A stretch of 64,000 nt of DNA from Lachnospiraceae bacterium (GTDB lineage: Bacteria; Bacillota; Clostridia; Lachnospirales; Lachnospiraceae): contig FUZG01000013.1 in the NCBI GenBank assembly GCA_900168235.1, positions 50,106 to 114,105 of the forward strand, in the 5' to 3' direction. Positions 1 to 9,318 of the stretch are shown piece by piece (the first letter of the stretch is position 1; every line of letters starts with the position of its first letter). The notes below the pieces were generated by a model. It saw only the letters and a program-made list of their open reading frames with translations. It was not told the origin of the DNA and ran no database searches. The translations under genes and the position numbers were made by a program.

Positions 1-75
1 ATTTATGTATTGATCTTATTTATTCCTGTAGTATATTTGCTACAAAAGAAGTTGTTCTTTTGTGAAATATTATAG

Positions 76-105
76 TTGAATATGCACAAACGACGAGTTT
101 ATAAT
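76..105 (+). promoter_or_regulatory. Probable sigma-A promoter of cstA
   Basis: TTGAAT at 76-81 and a perfect TATAAT at 100-105 are separated by 18 bp, followed by a leader of about 75 nt and an AAAGGAGGG ribosome binding site at 166-173. A 9-bp hairpin (ACAAAAGAA/TTCTTTTGT, 42-63) lies just upstream and could be an operator, but this is speculative. Confidence 0.55.
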
Positions 106-182
106 ATTTTTATAAATTAGGTCTTTGTGGTGATTTTGCCAGTCATCCGGAGACTCACATAATCCAAAGGAGGGTGAAATAT

Positions 183-1643
183 ATGTTAAGTTTCTTTATT
201 TGTTTGTTGATACTTATCGGTGGATATTTCACGTATGGCAAATTTGTTGAAAGTACATTTGGTCCGGATGATCGTGAAACCCCGGCGGTAACGATCAACG
301 ATGGAGTGGACTATGTGGTGATGCCACAGTGGAAGCTGTTCCTTGTACAGCTCCTGAACATCGCAGGACTCGGCCCCATCTTCGGTGCACTTACAGGTGC
401 TGAATGGGGACCTGTAGTTTACCTCTGGATCACCTTCGGAACAATCTTCGCAGGTGCCGTACATGACTACTTCTCAGGTATGCTTTCCGAGCGTAACAGA
501 GGTTCTTCCATCGCAGAAGTGACCGGTGCTTACCTTGGACACACAATGCAGAACATCATGAGAGTATTCTCAGTAGTTCTCCTTGTTATGGTTGGTACTG
601 TATTTGCAGTAGGACCTGCAGGACTCCTGGTTGTTCTCTTCAAGAACGGCGGAGCAGGCGGACTCCTCACTTCCGCACCTTTCTGGCTTGCGATCATCCT
701 TGTCTATTACTTCATTGCAACATTTATTTCTATTGATAAGGTTATCGGACGCGTATATCCGATCTTCGGTATCTGCCTTATCGTAATGGCAGTCGGTGTT
801 GCATTCGGAACAATGACAGGCGGATATAAGATGCCTGAACTGTGGTCACACTTCTACAACATGCATCCGAACGGAACTCCTATCTGGTCATTCATGTTCA
901 TCACAGTTGCATGCGGAGCTATCTCCGGTTTCCATTCAACCCAGTCTCCTATCATGGCTCGCTGCTTAAAGAGTGAGAAACAGGGTCACTTCGTATTCTA
1001 CGGCGCAATGGTTGCTGAAGGTGTCATCGCTCTCGTATGGGCTGCAGCAGGATGCTCAATTTACGAAGTATCCGCACTTGTAGAAGCAGGCGGCGGAAAC
1101 TCTTCCACAGTTTACGAGATCTGTAAGACAACTATGGGACCTGTTGGTGTATTCCTTGCAATGCTCGGCGTTATCGCTTGTCCTATCACTTCCGGTGATA
1201 CAGCATTCCGTTCCGCAAGACTTACAGTTTCTGACTGGTTCAAGATCGATCAGGATAAGTACGCAAACCGTCTGAAGCTCTGTATCCCGATCCTTGGCGC
1301 AGGCGCTGTCCTTGGTTTCGGTAATACATTCGGCTTCATCGATTACAGCATCATCTGGAGATATTTCAGCTGGACAAACCAGACACTTGCTATGATCGTT
1401 CTCTGGTCCGCATCAATGTATCTCTTCAAGGAAAAGAAGAATTACTGGATCACAGTTGTACCGGCAACCTTCATGAGTGCTGTATCTGCAACATACTTCC
1501 TGATGGCTCCTGAGTGTCTGGGACTTATCCCGTTCTTTAAGAACAACACACTCATCGCTTATCCGTGCGGTATCATCGCAGCTATCGTATTTCTTGGTAT
1601 TTTTATTTCTACTACCAAAAAGCACGCAGCACACACAGCATAA
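183..1643 (+). CDS. cstA: CstA-family carbon starvation / pyruvate or peptide transporter
   Basis: Polytopic membrane protein of 486 residues. The conserved CstA signature around HDYFSGMLSERNRGSS, the early LNIAGLGPIFGAL segment and the later ISGFHSTQSPIMARC and ITSGDTAFRSAR segments support the family. CstA proteins import pyruvate and have been linked to peptide uptake when carbon is scarce; the substrate here is not known. The length matches the short clostridial form rather than the roughly 700-residue enterobacterial one. A GTG lies at 174, but the AAAGGAGG site at 166-173 would touch it; the ATG at 183 has correct spacing and is preferred. The gene is monocistronic, ending in a strong terminator. 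Confidence 0.9.
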   Translation: MLSFFICLLILIGGYFTYGKFVESTFGPDDRETPAVTINDGVDYVVMPQWKLFLVQLLNIAGLGPIFGALTGAEWGPVVYLWITFGTIFAGAVHDYFSGMLSERNRGSSIAEVTGAYLGHTMQNIMRVFSVVLLVMVGTVFAVGPAGLLVVLFKNGGAGGLLTSAPFWLAIILVYYFIATFISIDKVIGRVYPIFGICLIVMAVGVAFGTMTGGYKMPELWSHFYNMHPNGTPIWSFMFITVACGAISGFHSTQSPIMARCLKSEKQGHFVFYGAMVAEGVIALVWAAAGCSIYEVSALVEAGGGNSSTVYEICKTTMGPVGVFLAMLGVIACPITSGDTAFRSARLTVSDWFKIDQDKYANRLKLCIPILGAGAVLGFGNTFGFIDYSIIWRYFSWTNQTLAMIVLWSASMYLFKEKKNYWITVVPATFMSAVSATYFLMAPECLGLIPFFKNNTLIAYPCGIIAAIVFLGIFISTTKKHAAHTA

Positions 1644-1697
1644 ATAAACCGTAAAAAGAGTTAGGCTGACGCGATTTACACAAATATTCAGCAACAG

Positions 1698-1730
1698 AAA
1701 GGGGGAGTGACATTCCACTCTCCCTTTTTT
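1698..1730 (+). terminator. Rho-independent terminator of cstA
   Basis: Inverted repeat AAAGGGGGAGTG / CACTCTCCCTTT with a 6-nt loop, followed by a run of T. Confidence 0.85.
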
Positions 1731-1753
1731 CAACAAGTTAAGGGGGTTTTACC

Positions 1754-2767
1754 ATGATAATTTCACCCAGACCTCTCGGAGCATCTTCCCTTTCCCGCGA
1801 AGTGCTTGCAGAAGATAAAAAGAACGCGCAGAAGATCGGTCCCTGCGGACTCGGAGATAAAGCCATCTACTTAAACAGCTTCTTCTTTTCACGGGTCTTT
1901 TACGCAGAATACAGCAAGATCGACCGCATTTTTAAGCGCGTAGCCATAAGCAAAGGCGGATTTACAGGAAAAGGCATCTTCGCTTCGATCCCTTACCTCG
2001 TTGTATTATTCAAAAACGGCACTGAGCAGCAGTGCAACTTCAAATATGAAGAACAGGTGGACCAGCTCCTGAACCTTTTCTCAGAAAAGCACCCTGACAT
2101 AAAGACCATAAGCCGTGACGCCGAGAGAAGGCTTGCCGCTGCCGCAGAAAAAGAGAAAGCCCGTTACCTGAAGGAACTCTCTCCCGAAGCAGAAGCCTCT
2201 GTCGCAACACTGCGGGGCGCACAGAATATCCTCAATGCCAGAAAAGAGCTGTCCGACAACCTTGCCTATTCCGCAAAATTAAAGAGGACACTGGATTCCA
2301 TCAATCCCACCTACCGCATAACTGCGGTGCTCATTTTCCTCGCAGCCATCGGTTCCGCAGTTTTTGGAATTTACACTGTCATGACCAAAGGTCTGCAGGA
2401 CGGAGCCCTGTTCGTGCTTTTCGGTATCGCATTTATCCTTTTTGTTATGTCAACCAAAGTGCTTCCATCCGGCAGAAATAACAAACAGTACGGCGATAAC
2501 CGCTACACAGGCGCTTTTTCCGACATGGAAGAATACTTACAGAACAGCGGTGAGTTCCCTATCCCCGCAGCCTATGCTCATCCAATCGTGATCACGAGAC
2601 TTATCCGTGTCATCCGTGAAGGACGTGCAAAGAGCGTACAGAAAGCTCTTGAAGTCGAAAAGAACAACCTGAAAGCATTAAATCCCAGTGTCCGCGTGAC
2701 ACAGGAAGAACACGATGAAGTCGTGATCGTAAAACCGCTTTTCACAGTTGTAGATTATAAATATTAA
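1754..2767 (+). CDS. Hypothetical two-TM protein with PH-like N-terminal region and coiled coil
   Basis: A 337-residue protein I cannot assign. The N-terminal 100 residues look like a bacterial PH-type beta domain (alternating short strands around SRVFYAEYSKIDRIF and YLVVLFKNG). A charged Glu/Ala/Lys-rich stretch at about 115-185 is probably coiled coil, and two membrane segments follow at about 190-212 and 218-236. The last 90 residues are soluble and helical. The start has a good AAGGGGG site. It lies between two terminators and is transcribed alone. The membrane hairpin with soluble ends suggests a membrane-anchored cytoplasmic protein; no function is inferred. Confidence 0.75.
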   Translation: MIISPRPLGASSLSREVLAEDKKNAQKIGPCGLGDKAIYLNSFFFSRVFYAEYSKIDRIFKRVAISKGGFTGKGIFASIPYLVVLFKNGTEQQCNFKYEEQVDQLLNLFSEKHPDIKTISRDAERRLAAAAEKEKARYLKELSPEAEASVATLRGAQNILNARKELSDNLAYSAKLKRTLDSINPTYRITAVLIFLAAIGSAVFGIYTVMTKGLQDGALFVLFGIAFILFVMSTKVLPSGRNNKQYGDNRYTGAFSDMEEYLQNSGEFPIPAAYAHPIVITRLIRVIREGRAKSVQKALEVEKNNLKALNPSVRVTQEEHDEVVIVKPLFTVVDYKY

Positions 2768-2793
2768 GTAAAAAGCCATTACCTATTTACTAA

Positions 2794-2843
2794 AAAACTC
2801 TCCGTTGAAAGCCTGTTGTCACGGCTTCTTCGGAGAGTTTTTT
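2794..2843. terminator. Bidirectional terminator between the 1754 gene and the methyltransferase
   Basis: AAAACTCTCCG and CGGAGAGTTTT pair around a smaller inner hairpin. A-rich and T-rich flanks serve both converging genes. Confidence 0.8.
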
Positions 2844-2846
2844 AAT

Positions 2847-3854
2847 CTATTCTGTTTTACCTGCACGGCGCTTTACTTTTTGAAGCTGTGCAGTGTTCCG
2901 CTCCCAGAATACACCGTCCGTGTATCCCTGAATCGAGTTATCCGCTTCTGCCATTTCAAGCCTTTTCTCTGCCCATGCGCAGTACAGCGGATTCTGTTCA
3001 ATATCTATAAAATGTCTGCCGAGCTTCTTTGCCGTGACTCCCGTGGAACCTGAACCTGCGAAGGGATCCAGCACCAGATCGCCCTCAGAGGAGCTGGCAA
3101 GGATCAGCTTCGCCAGAAGCTTCTCAGGCTTCTGCGTGGGATGGGCTGTGTTTTCCGGCATAGACCAGTAAGGGATAGAAATATCATCCCAAAAATTTGA
3201 AGGATAGGTATTTCTGAAATTTCCTTCCCCTGTCTCCTCCCAGTCCTTTGGCTGACCGTTCTGACGGTAGGGTGCGATGACCTTGCGCCGTACTTTTACA
3301 TCCTCTACATGAAACTGGTAATCCCCTGAAACGGTGGCGTACCATATGTCTTCCATGCCGTTCTTCCAGTTTGTGAGCGCGCCTCTCCCCTTTTCTCTCT
3401 GCCAGGTTATCCTGTTTCTCACCTGAAAATGCTTATTCATCAGCGGTCCGATGACCATGCTGGAGAGCCAGTCACAGCAGACATAGACAGATGCATTCTT
3501 TTTTAGAAGAGGCTTCACTGCGAGGATCCACTGTTCTGTATATTCCGCGTATTCATTGTCTCCGGTCTTACGGAATTTCTTTCCATTAAAGTCCTTATCT
3601 AAATTGTAGGGCGGATCTACGATTAAAAGATCAACCGATTCCTTCGGGATGGACCGCAGTACGCGGAACGTATCCCCGAGAATAGTCTTATCGATCAATC
3701 GGCTGAGCTCTATCTCTTTAATACTCTTTTTTTCAGACGAAGGAGATTCCTTATCGAAATCAAACGCACGATCAATGTATTCCTGCCCTTCTTCAAGAGA
3801 AAAGTCTATAGTCTTATTTTTCCCTGCCTTCTGCTTTTTCCCGGTATCACTCAT
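2847..3854 (-). CDS. Orphan beta-class DNA adenine-N6 methyltransferase
   Basis: A 335-residue site-specific DNA methyltransferase of the N6_N4_Mtase family. The catalytic motif IV is DPPYNLD near the N-terminus and the SAM-binding motif I is DPFAGSGST near the C-terminus, with the variable target-recognition region between them; this order is the beta class. DPPY (rather than SPPY) favours N6-adenine methylation. No restriction endonuclease gene is adjacent, so it is an orphan in this window and may act in regulation. The reading frame stays open 25 codons further upstream, into a dispersed repeat, but the ATG at 3854 preceded by TGGGGGA is the likely start. Confidence 0.88.
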   Translation of the reverse strand: MSDTGKKQKAGKNKTIDFSLEEGQEYIDRAFDFDKESPSSEKKSIKEIELSRLIDKTILGDTFRVLRSIPKESVDLLIVDPPYNLDKDFNGKKFRKTGDNEYAEYTEQWILAVKPLLKKNASVYVCCDWLSSMVIGPLMNKHFQVRNRITWQREKGRGALTNWKNGMEDIWYATVSGDYQFHVEDVKVRRKVIAPYRQNGQPKDWEETGEGNFRNTYPSNFWDDISIPYWSMPENTAHPTQKPEKLLAKLILASSSEGDLVLDPFAGSGSTGVTAKKLGRHFIDIEQNPLYCAWAEKRLEMAEADNSIQGYTDGVFWERNTAQLQKVKRRAGKTE

Positions 3855-3881
3855 TACTGCCGGTCCCCCAATACATTTATT

Positions 3882-4027
3882 GTTACTGTTCACTCGCTTA
3901 CAGCTCGCTCCAGTAACGGATTTTGCCAATTAAATCGCCTCTGGCGATGGGCAAAATCCAATGGCTCGCCTTCGTTATTGGGGCATAACTGCGCAGCGTA
4001 GTGCGCAGTTTGCCTCTGAACAGTAAC
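3882..4027. repeat. MITE/REP-like palindromic repeat, copy 1
   Basis: A 146-bp non-coding element bounded by a perfect 11-bp terminal inverted repeat (GTTACTGTTCA / TGAACAGTAAC). It contains nested palindromes: GGATTTTGCC/GGCAAAATCC enclosing ATCGCC/GGCGAT, and AACTGCGCA/TGCGCAGTT. Its left ~100 bp is nearly identical to a block at 27283-27382. No transposase is encoded. It sits just upstream of the methyltransferase start codon. The rest of the gap up to 4242 is AT-rich and shows nothing else clear. Confidence 0.8.
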
Positions 4028-4242
4028 CATTTATTCTTAGTCTATGATAGCATACATTATCCATCAGAAGGTGACACGAATATATCCGCATAGTTAAATG
4101 TCTGTACTCCGATTAGATCATTGAACGTTTTTTTAAACATAACTGCCCGTATAAAAAATGAAAAAAATATAATCTTAAGCCTTATTTCATCCGATTCTTT
4201 ACTTAGTGTGGGCTTACAGAGGGGATGTAAGAGGGGTGACTT

Positions 4243-5958
4243 ATGGTTAAACGATCAAAGAAACTTGTCGGCGAAATCCTAAAAATAGCATTAACAGGTA
4301 CGGTTCTGCTCTCCGTTATCCTCACATGCTATGGAATCAGTTCTATTAACACAGCTTATATGAACTCTTTCTCCGAAGAACTTCGTGCTGCTGCAATCCA
4401 GCTCCGTGACGAAGTGACTCATGAATGGGACGGAGACTGGAGCATAGATCCAAACGGTATCCTGCTGAAAGGCGGGCAGGATATTCACGACGAATATGAA
4501 TCCCAATTTGACGGTCTCCATCAGGATACCGGTGTTCAATACACCTTATTCAAGGGAGACACCAGATATATCACCACCATGAAGGATGCCAACGGAAACC
4601 GTATGGAGGGCACAAAAGCCAGCGATACGGTTATCCAGACTGTCCTTAAAGAAGGAAAAGAATACCTTGCAGCAAATTTCAAGATCGCAAATCAGGACTG
4701 GTATGCTTATTACTGTCCGCTGAAAAACTCTGACGGATCTGTAATAGGAATGGTTTTTGCAGGTCGTCCTTCTGAGAGTGTTGTTAATAAGATAAGAAGC
4801 ATTGCGCTTATCATGATCCTGATCGCTGTTGTGATCATGCTTATCATAATCACAACAGGTATTTATCTCCTCAAAGTATCATCCGCAGCTATGAGCGACA
4901 TTGTTTCAGGTCTCAGTAAACTGTCCGACGGTGATCTAAGCTTTGAATTTACACCAAAGACCATTGCCAGACGGGATGAACTTGGAGTTATCGCAGACAA
5001 CGCCATGGCTCTTAGGGATAAATTAAGAGATGTCATTTCGACAACTCTTGAAATGTCTAGTGAAGTAAGTACTTCCGGAAATGACCTTTCCGAAGCAGCC
5101 GGAGTTGCATCCGAGTCCTCCACTCAGGTTACAGGCGCAATAGATGAGATCAGTCAGAGTGCTGTCCATCAGGCAGAGATCGTTGAAAGCTCTGTCCGCA
5201 ATACAACAGAGATCGAGACAAATATCGAAGGCATCACAGGAAGCGTATCTACTCTATCTGACGCAACCAAAGAAATGTTTGAAGCGACAGAGCGTACAGT
5301 AGAAGCCCTGAAGAGACTTGAAAGCCAGAATCAGGAAGTTATGAAGTCCATGAAGGAGATCGACAGCCAGATCAGGCTCACAAATGATGCCGTTACAAAT
5401 ATCGCAGAAGCATCTAATGTGATAACAAGCATCTCAAGCCAGACCAACCTCCTTGCTCTCAATGCCTCGATCGAGGCTGCACGTGCAGGCGAAGTCGGCA
5501 AGGGCTTTGCCGTAGTTGCAACCGAGATCGGATCCCTTGCAGATCAGTCGGGAGAGGCTGCTGTATCCATTAAAAAGGTTGTTGGAAATCTTGTTTCCGA
5601 ATCGCAAAAGTCGGTTGACATAATTGCGAAGCTGAACGAAGGTCTGAAAGCCCAGAACGAACAATTCACCTCTACCAAGGGTGATATGAACGGAATGGTA
5701 GATAATGTTAAGTGCGTAGAAAGCGGAACCGCTGATATCTCAGACAAACTGAACCTGCTGAATAAGTCCAAAGAAAATCTCGGAAGCCTGATCTCCGATC
5801 TGTCATCCATATCCGAGGAAAATGCAGCATCGGCTCAGGAAACCAACTCTCTCATGCACGAACTTAACACGACATTTGGAAAGATCACTGCTTCTGCTTC
5901 ATCACTTCGTGAACTGGCCACAAACCTTAATGACGAAGTAAACTACTTCAAAGTTTAA
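4243..5958 (+). CDS. Methyl-accepting chemotaxis protein
   Basis: A 571-residue chemoreceptor. A membrane segment at about 14-34, an extracellular single-Cache-like sensor of about 150 residues, a second membrane segment at about 187-209, a HAMP region, then the cytoplasmic signalling domain. The hairpin tip is recognisable from NLLALNASIEAARAGE followed by GKGFAVVATEI, which contacts CheA/CheW. The ligand is unknown. GAGGGG precedes the ATG. The gene stands alone, as scattered chemoreceptor genes usually do, and implies that the organism is motile or keeps chemotaxis-like signalling. Confidence 0.93.
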   Translation: MVKRSKKLVGEILKIALTGTVLLSVILTCYGISSINTAYMNSFSEELRAAAIQLRDEVTHEWDGDWSIDPNGILLKGGQDIHDEYESQFDGLHQDTGVQYTLFKGDTRYITTMKDANGNRMEGTKASDTVIQTVLKEGKEYLAANFKIANQDWYAYYCPLKNSDGSVIGMVFAGRPSESVVNKIRSIALIMILIAVVIMLIIITTGIYLLKVSSAAMSDIVSGLSKLSDGDLSFEFTPKTIARRDELGVIADNAMALRDKLRDVISTTLEMSSEVSTSGNDLSEAAGVASESSTQVTGAIDEISQSAVHQAEIVESSVRNTTEIETNIEGITGSVSTLSDATKEMFEATERTVEALKRLESQNQEVMKSMKEIDSQIRLTNDAVTNIAEASNVITSISSQTNLLALNASIEAARAGEVGKGFAVVATEIGSLADQSGEAAVSIKKVVGNLVSESQKSVDIIAKLNEGLKAQNEQFTSTKGDMNGMVDNVKCVESGTADISDKLNLLNKSKENLGSLISDLSSISEENAASAQETNSLMHELNTTFGKITASASSLRELATNLNDEVNYFKV

Positions 5959-5973
5959 TTCAGGTATTACTAA

Positions 5974-6017
5974 ACCCGATGCCGAAAAGAAACTTCTCCT
6001 TCGGCACCGGGTCTTTT
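5974..6017. terminator. Bidirectional terminator
   Basis: ACCCGATGCCGAA pairs with TTCGGCACCGGGT with one mismatch; T-runs on both sides. Shared by the chemoreceptor gene and the converging gene at 6021. Confidence 0.8.
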
Positions 6018-6020
6018 AAG

Positions 6021-6605
6021 TCAGTGAACTGCAAGGAATATGAGCGTCACCGCATAGATCACCATGAGTGTCGGCACGAGTCCCTTTATGAAATTTTTCA
6101 TATCCTGCGAACTCATCGTCATGTGGAACAGGATACTTATAAAAAGATAGATAAAAAGCGGATAATGCCACCAGAGCGTAAGTTTCTGCCAGATTTTCAG
6201 ATACATTAAACTGAGACTGATCCCGCCGCATATCACAGGTGCTACAGCAGATGCCGAATACTGGAGCGAGCGGAAAAAGATATTTCCCCTCGGGATAAAT
6301 TCCACCTGTCCCAGAGTCTCTCCCTTAGGAAAAAGCGTTATCTTCGTGACCTTTGCTCCTGTAACCGCAGCGATCAGCGCATGCGCAAATTCATGATGGA
6401 TCGTTCCGGGATATGTCACGTAATTCCGTATTACAAATGCCGGTCCGGGACCTGTGACCTTTCCGATAACAGCAGTCAGTATATCAGCAATTACTCTGAT
6501 GATATTTCCAAAGGAAAGTACCAGAAACGGGATAATGATCGTCCACGCAAGGGCTTCCGTAAAAATATTGTCCGGAACATGTATAAGATGCAGTAATTCA
6601 CTCAT
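6021..6605 (-). CDS. Membrane zinc metallopeptidase-like protein (M50-type HExxH)
   Basis: A 194-residue integral membrane protein with about five hydrophobic segments. HEFAH within TIHHEFAHALIAAVTGA fits the HExxH zinc-binding motif embedded in a membrane helix, as in M50 site-2-protease relatives and M50B-like proteins. A clear second zinc-ligand motif (NxxPD or similar) is not seen, so catalytic activity is uncertain. AGGAG lies 7 nt before the ATG. It is divergent from the MATE gene at 6758, with about 150 bp of shared promoter region. No substrate is suggested by its neighbours. Confidence 0.65.
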   Translation of the reverse strand: MSELLHLIHVPDNIFTEALAWTIIIPFLVLSFGNIIRVIADILTAVIGKVTGPGPAFVIRNYVTYPGTIHHEFAHALIAAVTGAKVTKITLFPKGETLGQVEFIPRGNIFFRSLQYSASAVAPVICGGISLSLMYLKIWQKLTLWWHYPLFIYLFISILFHMTMSSQDMKNFIKGLVPTLMVIYAVTLIFLAVH

Positions 6606-6757
6606 TTTTTTCTCCTGTTTTTAATGCTGTCCGGAGAATTATTTTTATACGGACATCATATGATACGGATTCAAATGTCGCACGAAAATCATCCTCTGTC
6701 AAGGAATCCCCTTTTGTGCTAAAATCGTGGGAACGGCAAAATGGAGGAACACAATAG

Positions 6758-8122
6758 ATGGAAAAAACAAAAGAAAACAAGATGGGCACCATGCCCATAA
6801 ATAAACTGATCTTAACAATGTCTGTCCCTATGATGATATCTATGCTGGTTCAGGCACTGTATAACATCGTTGACTCGATATATGTTTCTCAGATAAACGA
6901 GCATGCCCTCACCGCAGTTTCTCTGATATTCCCCATGCAGATGCTTATGATCGCATTCGGAACCGGTCTCGGTGTCGGATTCTCATCGCTTTTATCCCGT
7001 TCTCTCGGAGAAAAAAATCAGGAATACGTTGATAAAAGCGCCATGAACGGACTTTTCCTTGAGATCTGTGCTGCGATCATTTTTTTTATCATCGGAATGA
7101 CCCTGCCTGAATTTTTCATGCGAACCCAGACTGATGATGCCGAGATCGTGGAATATGGTATCCAGTACATGTCAATTATATGCAGATGCTCTATCTTCCT
7201 CTTTTTCCAGATGAGCTTTGAGCGTCTCCTTCAGTCCACAGGAAAAACCATTTTTACCATGATCACCCAGTCACTTGGTGCAGTTATAAATATCATTCTG
7301 GACCCGATACTGATCTTCGGTCTCTATGGTTTCCCGAAGCTCGGCGTGAGCGGAGCTGCTGTCGCAACGATCTTTGGCCAGAGCGCTGCAGGTATCCTTG
7401 CGATCATCTTTAACCTCAAGATAAATAAGGAAGTTCACTTCCACGTAAAGAATTTCAAGCCGGATCCTCATATCATAAAAGAGATCTTTGTTGTCGGAAT
7501 ACCGTCGATCATCATGCAGGCTATCGGTTCTGTCATGACATACGGTATGAACCAGATCCTTATCTCCTTCACGACTACCGCGTCAGCTGTATTCGGAGTT
7601 TACTTCAAGATAAACAGCTTTATCTTTATGCCGGTATTTGGTCTGAATAATGGTCTGGTCCCTGTCCTCGCCTTTAATTTCGGTGCAGGCAAAAAATCAC
7701 GAATGAGCAAGGCTTTCCGCCTCGGAATCATGTACGCATTCATCATCATGACCTTTGGAACCATACTGTTCCTCACGCTCCCGGGATTCTTCCTGTCACT
7801 CTTTAATGCATCTGAGGACATGCTGACAATAGGTATCCCTGCCCTCCGTATAATCAGCATAAGTTTCCCGCTCGCTGCAGTCAGCATCATCTGCGGATCT
7901 CTATTTCAGGCGCTTGGAAACGGCATCTATTCCATGATCACATCGTTCCTCCGTCAGCTCATCGTGCTGCTCCCTGCGGCATATCTCCTGTCCCTTACAG
8001 GAGTTCTCAGAAATGTATGGTGGTCATACGTCATCGCAGAAGTATTTGCACTGATGCTCTCCATGTTTTTCCTTAAGAGGATCTACAGCACCACCATTGC
8101 AAAAATGGATATAAACGAATAA
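6758..8122 (+). CDS. MATE-family multidrug/Na+ antiporter
   Basis: A 454-residue, twelve-helix efflux protein. The N-terminal MGTMPINKLILTMSVPMM and the YNIVDSIYVSQ segment are typical of the MATE family (DinF/NorM branch), which exports cationic drugs or metabolites in exchange for Na+ or H+. The two halves show the expected internal similarity (for example the SIYVSQI and ASAVFGVYFKINSF regions). GGAGG lies 10 nt before the ATG. Transcribed alone and ended by the terminator at 8131. Confidence 0.9.
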   Translation: MEKTKENKMGTMPINKLILTMSVPMMISMLVQALYNIVDSIYVSQINEHALTAVSLIFPMQMLMIAFGTGLGVGFSSLLSRSLGEKNQEYVDKSAMNGLFLEICAAIIFFIIGMTLPEFFMRTQTDDAEIVEYGIQYMSIICRCSIFLFFQMSFERLLQSTGKTIFTMITQSLGAVINIILDPILIFGLYGFPKLGVSGAAVATIFGQSAAGILAIIFNLKINKEVHFHVKNFKPDPHIIKEIFVVGIPSIIMQAIGSVMTYGMNQILISFTTTASAVFGVYFKINSFIFMPVFGLNNGLVPVLAFNFGAGKKSRMSKAFRLGIMYAFIIMTFGTILFLTLPGFFLSLFNASEDMLTIGIPALRIISISFPLAAVSIICGSLFQALGNGIYSMITSFLRQLIVLLPAAYLLSLTGVLRNVWWSYVIAEVFALMLSMFFLKRIYSTTIAKMDINE

Positions 8123-8130
8123 CTACATTT

Positions 8131-8175
8131 AAAAAGAATCGGGCGATGGTTTACATAACCTTCGCCCGTTTTTTT
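8131..8175. terminator. Bidirectional terminator
   Basis: CGGGCGA / TCGCCCG stem with A-run before and seven T after, between converging MATE and amidase genes. Confidence 0.85.
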
Positions 8176-9130
8176 AGTCCGCAAAATAATTGTCTATTCC
8201 GTTAGCCATTCCCTGAACCATCTTTGCCTGATAGCCGGAATCCTGCATATTGGTGTCATCAGAAGGATTTGTCATGAATCCCATTTCTATGATGGTCACG
8301 GGCATCGTGCACCAGTTGATGCCTGTCATCGTGTCATTCGCCTGCACTCCGAGATTTTTCATCCCTGTAGCATCACAGTAAGCATTGAGCACAGCCTTGC
8401 TGAGGCTCTGACTGCTTGATGCTAGGTTTGATACATAAGGATTTGAGGACGAGGGCGCAAGAGCAAGTGCTCCGTTTGTTGAGCTTGCTTCTGAACCGTT
8501 TGCATGGATACGGACTACGATATCTGCATTTTTCGCTGTTGCAAACTCTGCACGCTCTTTATTACTGATATTAACCTCGTGGACTTCACGGGTCATATAA
8601 ACAGTATATCCTCTGCTCTCAAGCTCATCCCGAAGCTGAAGTCCTATATCCAGAGTGAGCTCATACTCGCTGACACCTGTGGTAGTACCTCTTGTACCGC
8701 CTGTGACTCTCGCTTTCATAGTGGATGAACCGGGTCCGTTTGGCTCCTTTGTGCTGTCTCCCTTTAACTGATGTCCGGGATCGATCACAACTATATGACC
8801 GTAAGCCTCTGTCTTTTTCGCTTCTTCGGAAGCCTCTTCTGTTCCTGCCTCTGTGGATGCTTCTTCGGTTGAAGTTTCTTCCGTCGGTGCTTCGGTTGAA
8901 GCCTCTGTTGACGCTTCTTCAGTCGCTTCGGTGCTTTCCTCTGTGGTCTCTTCCTCGTCTGATACAGTTGATGCGACTATCACGTCTTCTGATGCCTCGG
9001 TTTCTGTCTCTGTTACGGTCGCCGTCTCCTCAGCACCGCCCTTTGTTGAATAATTTCCGCAGGCAGTGAGCATCATCACCGCTGCCATGATCCCTGCAAG
9101 AGCAGTCATTCCTTTTCTCTTTATTATCAT
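8174..9130 (-). CDS. Lipoprotein N-acetylmuramoyl-L-alanine amidase
   Basis: A 318-residue lipoprotein: signal peptide with lipobox LTAC (Cys about 24), a linker at about 35-110 made of Thr/Glu/Ser/Ala repeats that should span the wall, then an Amidase_3 catalytic domain. Zinc ligands are visible as His in VIDPGH, Glu in SEYELTLD and His in RIHANG, with the catalytic Glu in IIEMGFMTN. It cleaves the lactyl-L-alanine bond of peptidoglycan at the outer face of the membrane. AGGAT precedes the ATG. Divergent from ktrB. The 188-bp gap upstream is AT-rich and carries a TATACT -10-like box at about 9254 for ktrB. Confidence 0.9.
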   Translation of the reverse strand: MIIKRKGMTALAGIMAAVMMLTACGNYSTKGGAEETATVTETETEASEDVIVASTVSDEEETTEESTEATEEASTEASTEAPTEETSTEEASTEAGTEEASEEAKKTEAYGHIVVIDPGHQLKGDSTKEPNGPGSSTMKARVTGGTRGTTTGVSEYELTLDIGLQLRDELESRGYTVYMTREVHEVNISNKERAEFATAKNADIVVRIHANGSEASSTNGALALAPSSSNPYVSNLASSSQSLSKAVLNAYCDATGMKNLGVQANDTMTGINWCTMPVTIIEMGFMTNPSDDTNMQDSGYQAKMVQGMANGIDNYFAD

Positions 9131-9318
9131 ATTAATTATCCTGTCTTTCTAAAATTCTATGCGTATTGAACATAACCTAAAGCATAACATATTTATTCCC
9201 TCAAAGTACCGTTCCTAACCGAATCTTAATACCTTTATCATAATTTTTCCGTTATACTGTAAGTAGCGCGCTTTTTCTTAAGAAACGCCCTAAAAATCTT
9301 TTATACAGAGGTTTTTCT

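Noticed and set aside
3855..3929. 25-codon extension of the methyltransferase into the repeat
   Set aside because: The ATG at 3854 has a ribosome binding site; the extension is encoded by a palindromic repeat.
8600..8620. Partial match to the T7SS box (ACAGTATAT) in the amidase gene, and another at about 45225 in ftsH
   Set aside because: Both are inside coding sequence, match less than half of the box and lack the flanking TTGYA and ACAWA ends.
8725..9069. Leu/Ser-rich and Ser/Val-rich plus-strand ORFs opposite the amidase
   Set aside because: They are the reverse complement of the repetitive Thr/Glu/Ser linker of the amidase; composition is an artefact and no ribosome binding site is present.
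9131..9318. c-di-AMP (ydaO-type) riboswitch upstream of ktrB
   Set aside because: The gap is too short and AT-rich; none of the conserved riboswitch segments was recognised.
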